Source: Rhodobacteraceae bacterium UBA996
Lineage (GTDB): Bacteria > Pseudomonadota > Alphaproteobacteria > Rhodobacterales > Rhodobacteraceae
DNA length: 7,628 bases
NCBI GenBank assembly: GCA_002291955.1
Contig: DBBA01000075.1
Span: 1 to 7,628, forward strand
Direction: 5' to 3'
Every line of letters begins with the position of its first letter. Positions within the stretch are counted from its first letter, which is position 1. Made by a program: the position numbers and the translations under genes. This document shows, in pieces, positions 1 through 5,685 of this stretch. The notes below the pieces were generated by a model, which did not search any database, was not told the DNA's origin, and saw only the letters and a list, made by a program, of their open reading frames with translations.

Positions 1-428
1 ACCGCAGGCGCGCCCGGCAGTTCGATGATCCCGTCGTGATCCGCGCCCAGCCCCAGTTCCCGCTCGGAACACATCATCCCGTGGCTTTCCACGCCCCGGA
101 TCTTGCCCACCTGGATCGTGGTATCGATGCCGGGCACATACTGCCCCGGATGCGCCACCACGACAAAGATGCCCGCCCGCGCGTTCGGCGCGCCGCAGAT
201 GATCTGCTGCTCGCCCCGCGCCGTGGCCACCCGGCACACCCGCAGCCGGTCGGCCTCGGGGTGCTTCTCGGCCGCCACCACATGCCCGATGGTGAACCCC
301 TTCAGCCGCGCGGCCGGATCCGCCACCTCCTCGACCTCCAGCCCCAGATCGGTCAGCGCCGCGGCGATCTCGGCCACGGTGGCCGAGGTCTCCAGATGGT
401 CGCGCAGCCAGGACAGGGTGAACTTCAT
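1..428 (-). CDS. pheT: Phenylalanyl-tRNA synthetase beta subunit, N-terminal part (runs off left edge)
   Basis: This is the beta chain of the cytoplasmic alpha2-beta2 enzyme that charges tRNA-Phe. Only the first 142 codons are inside the window; the full family protein is about 800 residues. The start reads MKFTLSWLRDHL, the standard PheT opening. Residues about 40-140 form the tRNA-binding (OB-fold, EMAP-like) domain, with the typical EKHPEADRL (54-62), IICGAPN (76-82) and GVESHGMMCSERELGLG (112-128) motifs. An AAGGAAG Shine-Dalgarno about 8 nt upstream supports the ATG at 428. The gene lies downstream of rpsU on the same strand, but a terminator separates them, so it probably has its own promoter within 429-620. 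No pheS lies immediately upstream, unlike the common pheST arrangement. Identity is near certain; the catalytic core and C-terminal domains cannot be assessed. Confidence 0.97.
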   Translation of the reverse strand, partial: MKFTLSWLRDHLETSATVAEIAAALTDLGLEVEEVADPAARLKGFTIGHVVAAEKHPEADRLRVCRVATARGEQQIICGAPNARAGIFVVVAHPGQYVPGIDTTIQVGKIRGVESHGMMCSERELGLGADHDGIIELPGAPA

Positions 429-456
429 CGCGGGCTTCCTTGTGGCGGGCGTCTCT

Positions 457-477
457 CGGGGCCGGTCGCAGGCCCCG
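457..477. other. Hairpin in the pheT leader
   Basis: Bases 457-463 (CGGGGCC) and 471-477 (GGCCCCG) form a perfect 7-bp inverted repeat with a 7-nt loop, about 30 bp upstream of the pheT start codon. There is no T-run on the pheT-sense side, so it is not an intrinsic terminator. It could be an RNA structure in the pheT 5' leader or a chance pairing in GC-rich DNA. I see no Phe-rich leader peptide that would make this a classical attenuator. Confidence 0.4.
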
Positions 478-554
478 CGCCTGTTACCCCGCGTCCCCAG
501 CCAAGAAAAGGGTCGCGCCCCGCCCGGTCACGCCGTTTTCCCCTTCATCCTGTC

Positions 555-610
555 CCAAATATCCCGGGGGGAGCGCGGCAACGCCGCGCCGGGGGGCAGC
601 GCCCCCCGCC
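555..610. repeat. Intergenic double-palindrome element (Rhodobacteraceae-type dispersed repeat)
   Basis: An AT-richer head (CCCAAATATCCCGGGG, from about 554) is followed by two perfect adjacent hairpins. The first is GCGCGGC-AAC-GCCGCGC at 573-589. The second is GGGGGGC-AGC-GCCCCCC at 591-607. Each has a 7-bp stem and a 3-nt loop. The layout (ATATCCCGGGG box plus one or two G/C palindromes) matches intergenic repeats I recall from many Rhodobacteraceae genomes; that attribution is from memory. It sits between the rpsU terminator and the pheT leader. It may act as a REP-like mRNA-end structure or simply be a dispersed repeat. Confidence 0.6.
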
Positions 611-620
611 TTCGCCCCAG

Positions 621-657
621 AAAACACGAAACCCCCGGGCAGCCTGCCACGGGGGGT
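621..657 (-). terminator. Intrinsic terminator downstream of rpsU
   Basis: On the minus strand, about 50 nt past the rpsU stop, there is an imperfect stem-loop. The outer 6-bp stem pairs 652-657 with 631-636 (ACCCCC/GGGGGT), the inner stem pairs TGCC with GGCA (645-648 with 638-641), and the loop is 3 nt. The minus strand then reads TTCGTGTTTT, a T-rich tail. Position, orientation and tail fit a Rho-independent terminator for rpsU, and they insulate pheT from rpsU transcription. Confidence 0.75.
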
Positions 658-706
658 CCGGTTCGTCCTGCCCGGGGATCACCCCCGGACGACGCGTCGC
701 CTCACG

Positions 707-913
707 TCACGCGAGACCTTCGCGCTGGGCCTTCTTGCGCGCCAGTTTCCGGGCACGGCGGATGGCCTCGGCCTTCTCGCGGGCCTTCTTCTCGGACGGC
801 TTCTCGAAATGCTGCTTGAGCTTCATTTCGCGGAACACGCCCTCGCGCTGAAGTTTCTTCTTCAGTGCACGAAGCGCCTGATCGACGTTGTTGTCGCGAA
901 CGCTGACCTGCAT
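707..913 (-). CDS. rpsU: 30S ribosomal protein S21
   Basis: S21 is a small basic protein of the 30S subunit platform, involved in translation initiation. The product is 68 residues, the usual alphaproteobacterial length. It starts MQVSVRDNNVDQALRALKKK and continues with the family's Lys/Arg-rich helix (GVFREMKLKQHFEKPSEKK, then EAIRRARKLARKKAQREG). The ATG at 913 is preceded by an AAGGTGGTGA Shine-Dalgarno about 8 nt away, which resolves the start; longer in-frame extensions upstream have no S21 similarity. A promoter candidate lies at 966-994 and an intrinsic terminator at 621-657, suggesting a monocistronic transcript. The gene is divergent from the COQ9-family gene. Confidence 0.97.
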   Translation of the reverse strand: MQVSVRDNNVDQALRALKKKLQREGVFREMKLKQHFEKPSEKKAREKAEAIRRARKLARKKAQREGLA

Positions 914-942
914 GTGGTTGTCACCACCTTTCCGGGTTAGAG

Positions 943-973
943 TTGATGTCACGCAGGGACGCGGCCCTATATC
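943..973 (+). promoter_or_regulatory. Candidate promoter for the COQ9-family gene, overlapping the rpsU -10
   Basis: On the plus strand, TTGATG (943-948) is followed 18-19 nt later by CTATAT/TATATC (967-973). The -10 bases are the same base pairs proposed for the divergent rpsU -10. Spacing is slightly long, so this is a weaker call. Confidence 0.3.
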
Positions 974-994
974 AGCGGGGTTGCCCCATGTCCA
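966..994 (-). promoter_or_regulatory. Candidate sigma-70 promoter for rpsU
   Basis: Reading the minus strand, TGGACA (989-994) is followed after exactly 17 nt by TATAGG (966-971). The expected start site lies about 45 nt before the rpsU ATG. Four or more of six bases match the -35 consensus. The -10 is the most AT-rich short stretch in the intergenic region. It is the better of the two promoters proposed here and has not been tested. Confidence 0.5.
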
Positions 995-1034
995 CCACGC
1001 CCGTTGCGGGCCTTTTCGGGATCGCCATTCCTCA

Positions 1035-1772
1035 ATGACCGACGCCACCGCTCCCCTGATCGACCGCCTGCTGGACGCTGCCCTGCCGCATGTGCCCTTC
1101 GACGGCTGGTCGCCCGTGACCTTTGCCGCCGCCTGCCGCGACGCGGGCGTCGATCCGGCGCTGGCCCGCGCCGAAGCCCCGCGTGGCGCGGTGGACCTGG
1201 CCGTCGCCTTCCACCGCCGCGGGGATGCCGAGATGCTGCGCCGCCTGCGCACGGAACCCCTCGCCGACCTGCGCTTCCGCGACCGTGTCGCCCGCGCCGT
1301 GCGCCTGCGGATCGAGGCGATTCCCGACCGCGAGGCCGTGCGCCGCGGCTCCACCCTGTTCGCGCTGCCCCACCTCGCCCCCACCGGCGCGCAGCTTCTG
1401 TGGGGCACGGCCGATGCGATCTGGACGGCGCTGGGCGACACCGCGAACGACCTGAACTGGTACACCAAGCGCGCGACCCTGTCGGGCGTCTATGCCGCCA
1501 CGGTCCTGTTCTGGCTGGGCGACGACAGCGCCGACCAGCAGGCGACCTGGGCCTTCCTCGACCGACGCATCGCCGACGTCATGCGGATCGAGGAGATGAA
1601 GGCCGCCGCCCGCAAGAACCCGCTCACGCGCCCCGCCATGGCGGTGCAGGATTGGGTCGCAGCCCGGGTGCGGTCGCCCGGCGCGATGCAGGCCGGCGGC
1701 GCCCCGCGGTTCGACCTGTCGGGCCTGATGCCCAAGCGCAACCCGTTCGGTCCGAAACCCGGGCAGGGCTGA
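1035..1772 (+). CDS. COQ9-family protein, ubiquinone biosynthesis lipid-binding factor
   Basis: COQ9 proteins are lipid-binding auxiliary factors of ubiquinone biosynthesis; in eukaryotes COQ9 works with the COQ7 hydroxylase. Alphaproteobacteria carry homologues that probably act at the inner membrane. The product is 245 residues, near the family norm. The N-terminal part resembles a TetR-like helical bundle (about 5-70). The COQ9 domain follows, with the signature NWYTKRATLSGVYAATVLFW (141-160) and then LGDDSADQQATWAFLDRRI. The tail is Pro/Gly-rich. I chose the ATG at 1035 because homology begins there; a longer open frame upstream would cross the promoter region. No strong Shine-Dalgarno is visible. 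A quinone oxidoreductase follows 69 bp downstream on the same strand, a plausible operon. The family call is strong; a direct role in hydroxylation in this organism is inferred. Confidence 0.92.
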   Translation: MTDATAPLIDRLLDAALPHVPFDGWSPVTFAAACRDAGVDPALARAEAPRGAVDLAVAFHRRGDAEMLRRLRTEPLADLRFRDRVARAVRLRIEAIPDREAVRRGSTLFALPHLAPTGAQLLWGTADAIWTALGDTANDLNWYTKRATLSGVYAATVLFWLGDDSADQQATWAFLDRRIADVMRIEEMKAAARKNPLTRPAMAVQDWVAARVRSPGAMQAGGAPRFDLSGLMPKRNPFGPKPGQG

Positions 1773-1779
1773 CGGACAC

Positions 1780-1798
1780 CCGCCCCCTTGCGGGGCGG
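1780..1798. other. Hairpin between the COQ9-family gene and the quinone oxidoreductase gene
   Basis: CCGCCCC (1780-1786) and GGGGCGG (1792-1798) form a perfect 7-bp stem with a 5-nt loop, starting 8 nt after the COQ9 stop. No T-tract follows, so it is not a standard terminator. It may stabilise the upstream message or reduce read-through into the next gene, or it may be incidental. Confidence 0.4.
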
Positions 1799-1841
1799 CC
1801 CCGGGCTAGCGCATCACGGATCGACCCGAGGAGAACGCGCC

Positions 1842-2840
1842 ATGCCCGTCCCAGCCCTGCCCGCCACCATGCGCGTGGTCGAGATCGCCCGCCCCGGCGG
1901 GCCCGAAGTTCTGGTACCCGCAACGCGGCCCGTTCCCGCCCCCGGTCCCGGGCAGATCCTGATCCGCGTGGCCTATGCCGGGGTGAACCGTCCCGATGCC
2001 CTGCAACGGGCGGGAGCCTACGCCCCGCCCCCCGGCGCATCCGACCTGCCGGGACTGGAAGCCGCGGGTCATGTCGCCGCCGTGGGGCCGGGCGTCACCG
2101 ACTGGCGCACCGGCGATGCGGTGACCGCCCTCCTGCCCGGCGGCGGCTATGCCGAATACGCCGTCACCAACGCCGCCCATGCCCTGCCGGTGCCGGGCGG
2201 CGTTTCCCTGCGCGACGCCGCCTGTCTGCCCGAGACCGTGTTCACCGTCTGGACCAACGTCTTCCGCCGCGGCGGGTTGCAGGCAGGCGAGCGGTTCCTG
2301 GTCCACGGCGGATCGTCGGGCATCGGCACCACCGCGATCCAGCTTGCGCGGCTGATGGGCGCCCGGGTCTTCGCCACTGCCGGGTCGGACACCAAGTGCG
2401 ACGCCTGCTGGGCGCTCGGCGCCGAGCGTGCCATCAACTACCGCACCGAGGACTTCGTGCAGGTCCTGCGGGCCGAAGGCGGCGCGAACCTGATCCTCGA
2501 CATGGTCGGCGGCAGCTACCTGCCCCGGAACGTCAAGGCGCTGGCCGACGACGGACGCCTCGTGCAGATCGCCTTCCTGGAAGGACCCAAGGTCGAACTG
2601 AACTTCGCCGAGGTGATGGTGCGCCGCCTGACGATCACCGGGTCCACCCTGCGCCCGCAATCGGACCTGTCAAAGGCGCAGATCGGCGCCGACCTGCGCG
2701 CGCAGGTCTGGCCCCATGTGGCGGCCGGGCGGCTGGCCCCGGTCATCGACAGCGAGTTCCGGCTGGACCGCGCCGCCGACGCCCATGCCCGCATGGAAAC
2801 CTCGGCCCATATCGGCAAGATCGTGCTGGCGGTGCGCTGA
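1842..2840 (+). CDS. NAD(P)H quinone oxidoreductase, PIG3-type medium-chain reductase
   Basis: This is a zinc-independent member of the medium-chain dehydrogenase/reductase superfamily, closest by eye to the PIG3 (TP53I3-like) quinone oxidoreductases. It is predicted to be a cytoplasmic NADPH-dependent reductase of quinones or other activated carbonyls. The product is 332 residues, a normal length. The GroES-like domain covers about 35-115, with GVNRPDALQRAG (47-58). TVWTNVF (135-141) precedes the nucleotide-binding domain, whose loop is HGGSSGIGTTAIQLA (155-169). FATAGS, KC and LGAERAINYR follow in family order. The usual zinc-ligand pattern is absent. The ATG at 1842 has a GAGGAG Shine-Dalgarno 8 nt upstream (1828-1833). 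It lies 69 bp after the COQ9-family gene, hinting at shared quinone metabolism. The substrate is not determinable from sequence. Confidence 0.92.
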   Translation: MPVPALPATMRVVEIARPGGPEVLVPATRPVPAPGPGQILIRVAYAGVNRPDALQRAGAYAPPPGASDLPGLEAAGHVAAVGPGVTDWRTGDAVTALLPGGGYAEYAVTNAAHALPVPGGVSLRDAACLPETVFTVWTNVFRRGGLQAGERFLVHGGSSGIGTTAIQLARLMGARVFATAGSDTKCDACWALGAERAINYRTEDFVQVLRAEGGANLILDMVGGSYLPRNVKALADDGRLVQIAFLEGPKVELNFAEVMVRRLTITGSTLRPQSDLSKAQIGADLRAQVWPHVAAGRLAPVIDSEFRLDRAADAHARMETSAHIGKIVLAVR

Positions 2841-2846
2841 CCGGCC

Positions 2847-3488
2847 CTACCGCACCGGGTCCAGAAGCGCATCCGTCATCCGGCAGTCCCGGATCACGTC
2901 GTCGCCGCAGGCGCGCGGCGTCAGATCGCGCGACAGGCACAGCCGCGCCTCCTGGATCCGGCCGTCGCGGCAGGTGATCGTCACCATGTCGCGCGACAGC
3001 CCCGGATTGGCCGCAAGGAACGCATCCTCGATCACGCGGGCCGGGATCGTCACGGGTTCGTCCAGCGCCATCAGCTGCGGCGGCGGCACGACCTGCCCGA
3101 ACGCCTGCCGCGCGAGCGCAAAGTAGTCCCGCGCGGACAGTCCGGAACAGCGCCCGTGCTTCTGCCACTGGTACCAGGCCGCGCCTGATTCCCCCATGAT
3201 GTCGGCCATCGCCGCGGTCTCGGCGCGCGACGGATCACGCTGCCCCGTCCGGCAGAACAACGGCCAGCCGCGCTCGTACTGCGGCCACAGCCCGTGCAGC
3301 ACGAACCCCAGCGCCCGGTCGCATTGCGGACTGCCGCGGTCCTCGCCTTCCAGCGCGCACCAGGTGGGCGACCACGACAGCGCCAGCACCCAGTAGTCGA
3401 AATCGCCCGCTGGCTCGCCCTCGGCGCGGGACTGCGCGGGAACCAGCAGAAGGCAGGCCAGCAGCAAGCCGATCAGGGCGTGTCGCAA
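2847..3488 (-). CDS. Secreted ribonuclease T2 family protein, TTG start
   Basis: RNase T2 enzymes are secreted or periplasmic endoribonucleases that cleave RNA via a 2',3'-cyclic phosphate. The product is 213 residues. Residues 1-22 form a Sec signal peptide (MRH, then a hydrophobic core, likely cleaved after QSRA). The mature start has the family's LALSWSPTWC (35-44). Catalytic motif I is GFVLHGLWPQ (61-70), with His65. Motif II is WYQWQKHGRC (105-114), with His111; here Gln107 stands where well-studied members have catalytic Glu. Several further cysteines (44, 56, 79, 114, 173, 184, 194, 202) suggest disulfides. The start is TTG at 3488, because the signal peptide begins there and no in-frame ATG or GTG lies upstream. 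A purine-rich AGGAAGG lies 11 nt upstream of it. The gene ends 6 bp from the convergent quinone oxidoreductase. The family call is firm; activity is uncertain because of Gln107. Confidence 0.92.
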   Translation of the reverse strand: MRHALIGLLLACLLLVPAQSRAEGEPAGDFDYWVLALSWSPTWCALEGEDRGSPQCDRALGFVLHGLWPQYERGWPLFCRTGQRDPSRAETAAMADIMGESGAAWYQWQKHGRCSGLSARDYFALARQAFGQVVPPPQLMALDEPVTIPARVIEDAFLAANPGLSRDMVTITCRDGRIQEARLCLSRDLTPRACGDDVIRDCRMTDALLDPVR

Positions 3489-3625
3489 ATCCCTCTTTTC
3501 CTTCCTGCGTATGGCGCCTATATCCCGTGCAACTTCCCCGAAATCGCGGAAAGGGTCCAGCCGGACCAGCCGATTTCCCGGCCCGGAGAAGACATGCCGA
3601 TTGCGCCCCGATTGGGAGAGACCCG
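3489..3625. promoter_or_regulatory. Divergent control region between the RNase T2 gene and trcR
   Basis: This 137-bp gap must hold the promoters of both divergent genes. The only AT-rich hexamer cluster is CCTATATC at 3517-3524, which matches the 8-bp core of the rpsU/COQ9 divergent region (966-973). For trcR, TATATC (3519-3524) has a poor -35 candidate, TTTTCC (3496-3501), 17 nt upstream. For RNase T2 the same bases read TATAGG on the minus strand, with no good -35. GGGAGAG (3614-3620) is the trcR Shine-Dalgarno. No CtrA-type TTAA-N7-TTAA or GANTC methylation site is visible here. Confidence 0.4.
3540..3577 (+). other. Nested hairpin in the presumed trcR 5' leader
   Basis: GAAATCG (3540-3546) pairs perfectly with CGATTTC (3571-3577). 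Inside it, GGTCC (3554-3558) pairs with GGACC (3563-3567) across a 4-nt loop. If transcription begins just after the -10 candidate at 3519-3524, this 38-nt structure would sit near the 5' end of the trcR mRNA, about 48 nt before the start codon. It has no T-run after it. The function is unknown. Confidence 0.45.
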
Positions 3626-4399
3626 ATGAACCGACCGCTGATGTCCAAGGCCACCGCCGTCTGGCTGGTGGACAACACCACCCTCAGCTTCAAGCAGATC
3701 GCCGACTTCTGCGGCCTGCACGAGCTCGAGGTGCAGGGCATCGCCGACGGTGACGTGGCGGGGTCCATCAAGGGCTTCGACCCGGTGGCCAACAACCAGC
3801 TCGACCCCATCGAGATCGAGCGCGGCCAGAAGGACCCGCACTACAAGCTGCGGCTGAAGCACAACCCGGCGGCCGAAGGCGAGGAGCTGCGCCGCGGACC
3901 CCGCTACACGCCGCTCTCCAAGCGGCAGGACCGCCCGGCCGCGATCCTGTGGCTGGTCAAGTTCCACCCCGAACTGGCCGACAGCCAGATCGCCAAGCTG
4001 GTCGGCACCACGAAGCCCACGATCCAGTCGATCCGCGAGCGCACGCACTGGAACATCGGCAACATCACCCCCATCGACCCGGTGGCGCTGGGCCTGTGCC
4101 GCCAGTCGGAACTCGATGCCGCCGTGCAGAAGGCCGCCAAGAAGAAGGCCGCCGAGGGCGGGCTGATGTCCGATGACGAACGGCGCAAGCTGGTGTCGAC
4201 CGAACAGTCGCTCGGCATGGCGCCCGAACCGCGCCTGCCCTCGGGGATCGCGGAACTGGCGTCCTTCAGCCTGTCCGATCCCCGCGACCAGGACGACGAC
4301 AAGCCCGCCGACCTGCCCGACGCCGACAGCCTGTTCAACCTGCCCGGCGGCATGGACGACGACGAGGACGACGATCTGGACCCGCGCGGCCGCCGCTAG
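3626..4399 (+). CDS. trcR: TrcR/DUF1013 family cell-cycle transcriptional regulator
   Basis: The product belongs to the alphaproteobacterial DUF1013 family, now named TrcR (cell-cycle transcriptional regulator) in family databases. The family assignment and name are from memory. It is 257 residues. Two helix-turn-helix-like segments are visible: about 10-40 (WLV...LSFKQIADFCGL) and 105-137 (WLV...LADSQIAKLVGT). They align with one gap and share WLV, L, QIA, G, Q and I. Between them lies FDPVANNQLDPIEIERGQKD (51-70). A Lys/Ala-rich helix follows at about 160-180. The C-terminus is low-complexity and strongly acidic (DDDEDDD, 244-250). The ATG at 3626 has GGGAGAG 5 nt upstream; longer in-frame extension lacks family similarity. 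The stop overlaps that of convergent chrA by 4 bp. A cytoplasmic DNA- or RNA-polymerase-associated role is expected; targets are unknown. Confidence 0.9.
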   Translation: MNRPLMSKATAVWLVDNTTLSFKQIADFCGLHELEVQGIADGDVAGSIKGFDPVANNQLDPIEIERGQKDPHYKLRLKHNPAAEGEELRRGPRYTPLSKRQDRPAAILWLVKFHPELADSQIAKLVGTTKPTIQSIRERTHWNIGNITPIDPVALGLCRQSELDAAVQKAAKKKAAEGGLMSDDERRKLVSTEQSLGMAPEPRLPSGIAELASFSLSDPRDQDDDKPADLPDADSLFNLPGGMDDDEDDDLDPRGRR

Positions 4400-5685
4400 G
4401 ACAGCGCTAGCCCCGCGACCAGCCCGAGGACTGCCGACATCGCAAGGACGACCGGCAGTCCCCAGTGCAGCCGCAGCAGCGCCACCCCCGCCAGCGCCGC
4501 GATTCCCGCCACGCGGGGGTCGAACGTGGCCAGGTCGGGCAGCCACAGCACCAGCGGTCCCGTGTCCGTGCGGTCCACGCGGGCGAACAGGACGTGCAGC
4601 GCGAACCAGACCGACAGGTTCAGGATCACCCCCACCACAGCGGCCGTGATCGCCGCCAGCGCCCCTGCCAGCCGCGGCTGCGCGCTGATCCACGCCAGAT
4701 ACGGTGCGCCCGCGAAGATCCACAGGAAACAGGGCACGAAGGTGACCCACAGCGTCATCGCGGCGGCCAGAACGCCCTGCCCGACCCCGCCTTCGCGGAA
4801 CCCGGCCAGGAAGCCCACGAACTCGGTCACGAGGATCAGCGGGCCCGGCGTCGTCTCGGCCAGACCCAGTCCATCCAGCATCTCGGCCGCGGTCAGCCAG
4901 CCCCGGTCCTGCACCACCTCCTGCGCCATGTAGGCCAGCACCGCGTAGGCGCCGCCGAACGTGACCACGGCGAGCTTCGCGAAGAACAGACCGATCTCCA
5001 CCAGAAGCGGCACCCCGGCCAGCGCGGCAAGGCCCACCGGCAGGAACCACAGGGCAACGCCACCTGCGATCAGGCGCAGCGTCTGCGCGGGCGCCACCCG
5101 CACCGGCGCGACCGGGTCGGCCGCGGCACCCCGGGCGGCCAGCGCGCCCCAGGCGGCTGCCGCGATGATGACGGCGGGATAGGGCGCGTCGAACAGGAAC
5201 AGCGCGACAAAGGCCAGCGCCGCGATGATCCAGTGGCTGTGGCGCTTCAAGGCCCGCCGGGCGACACGCAGAAGCGCCTCGACCACGATCACCAGGACCG
5301 CCGCCTGCACGCCCAGGAACAGCGCCTCGACCACCGGCACCTCGCCTGCCAGCGCATAGACCAGCGACAGGACAAGGATCACCGCCGCGCCCGGCGCCAC
5401 GAACAGCCCGCCCGCCACCAGGCCGCCCGCCACCCCGTGCAGGCGCCACCCGGCATAGGTCGCCAGCTGCATCGCCTCGGGACCGGGCAAAAGCATGCAG
5501 AAGTTCAGCGCGTTCAGGAACGTCCGCTCGTCCAGCCAGCGCTTCTCGTCCACCAGCGTCCGGTGCATCAGCGCGATCTGCGCCGCCGGTCCGCCGAAGG
5601 ACAACAGGCCGATCCGCAGGAAGGCGCGGAATGCCTCGGCCCGGGTGGGGGGCGCTGCCGGCGCGACCGCGGCACCCGCCGTCAT
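4396..5685 (-). CDS. chrA: Chromate efflux transporter ChrA
   Basis: ChrA is an inner-membrane transporter of the CHR family that exports chromate from the cytoplasm. The 429-residue product is a full-length two-domain (long-chain) CHR protein. The N-terminal half carries FLRIGLLSFGGPAAQ (22-36) and LLPGPEAMQLATYAGW (65-80). The C-terminal half repeats them as FFAKLAVVTFGGAYAVL (234-250) and TTPGPLILVTEFVGF (278-292). About ten or more hydrophobic segments are evident, and the first 15 residues are an Ala/Pro-rich tail. The start ATG overlaps the chrB stop as ATGA (5682-5685), so the two are translationally coupled and chrB is upstream. The 3' end overlaps the trcR stop in a CTAG. No terminator is visible past the stop, as trcR coding sequence begins immediately. 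The family assignment is strong; sulfate or other oxyanion substrates cannot be excluded. Confidence 0.95.
   Translation of the reverse strand: MTAGAAVAPAAPPTRAEAFRAFLRIGLLSFGGPAAQIALMHRTLVDEKRWLDERTFLNALNFCMLLPGPEAMQLATYAGWRLHGVAGGLVAGGLFVAPGAAVILVLSLVYALAGEVPVVEALFLGVQAAVLVIVVEALLRVARRALKRHSHWIIAALAFVALFLFDAPYPAVIIAAAAWGALAARGAAADPVAPVRVAPAQTLRLIAGGVALWFLPVGLAALAGVPLLVEIGLFFAKLAVVTFGGAYAVLAYMAQEVVQDRGWLTAAEMLDGLGLAETTPGPLILVTEFVGFLAGFREGGVGQGVLAAAMTLWVTFVPCFLWIFAGAPYLAWISAQPRLAGALAAITAAVVGVILNLSVWFALHVLFARVDRTDTGPLVLWLPDLATFDPRVAGIAALAGVALLRLHWGLPVVLAMSAVLGLVAGLALS

Noticed and set aside
484..531. A 16-codon GTG-started mini-frame in the pheT leader, considered as an attenuator leader peptide
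   Set aside because: It has only one Phe codon, no clear Shine-Dalgarno and no terminator/antiterminator pair, so Phe-dependent attenuation is not supported.
36..851. A 271-codon plus-strand frame antisense to pheT and rpsU
   Set aside because: It runs antisense to two certain genes and through three hairpins, and its product has no recognisable motif.
1004..2977. A 657-codon open frame on the plus strand
   Set aside because: It overlaps the COQ9-family and quinone oxidoreductase genes in another frame. Its translation is Arg/Pro/Ala-rich low-complexity with no recognisable domain, typical of off-frame reading in GC-rich DNA.
3453..3488. A lipobox (LLAC) in the RNase T2 signal peptide
   Set aside because: The Cys is at residue 12, in the middle of the hydrophobic core and too early for a lipoprotein signal. 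A Sec cleavage after QSRA at about residue 22 fits better.
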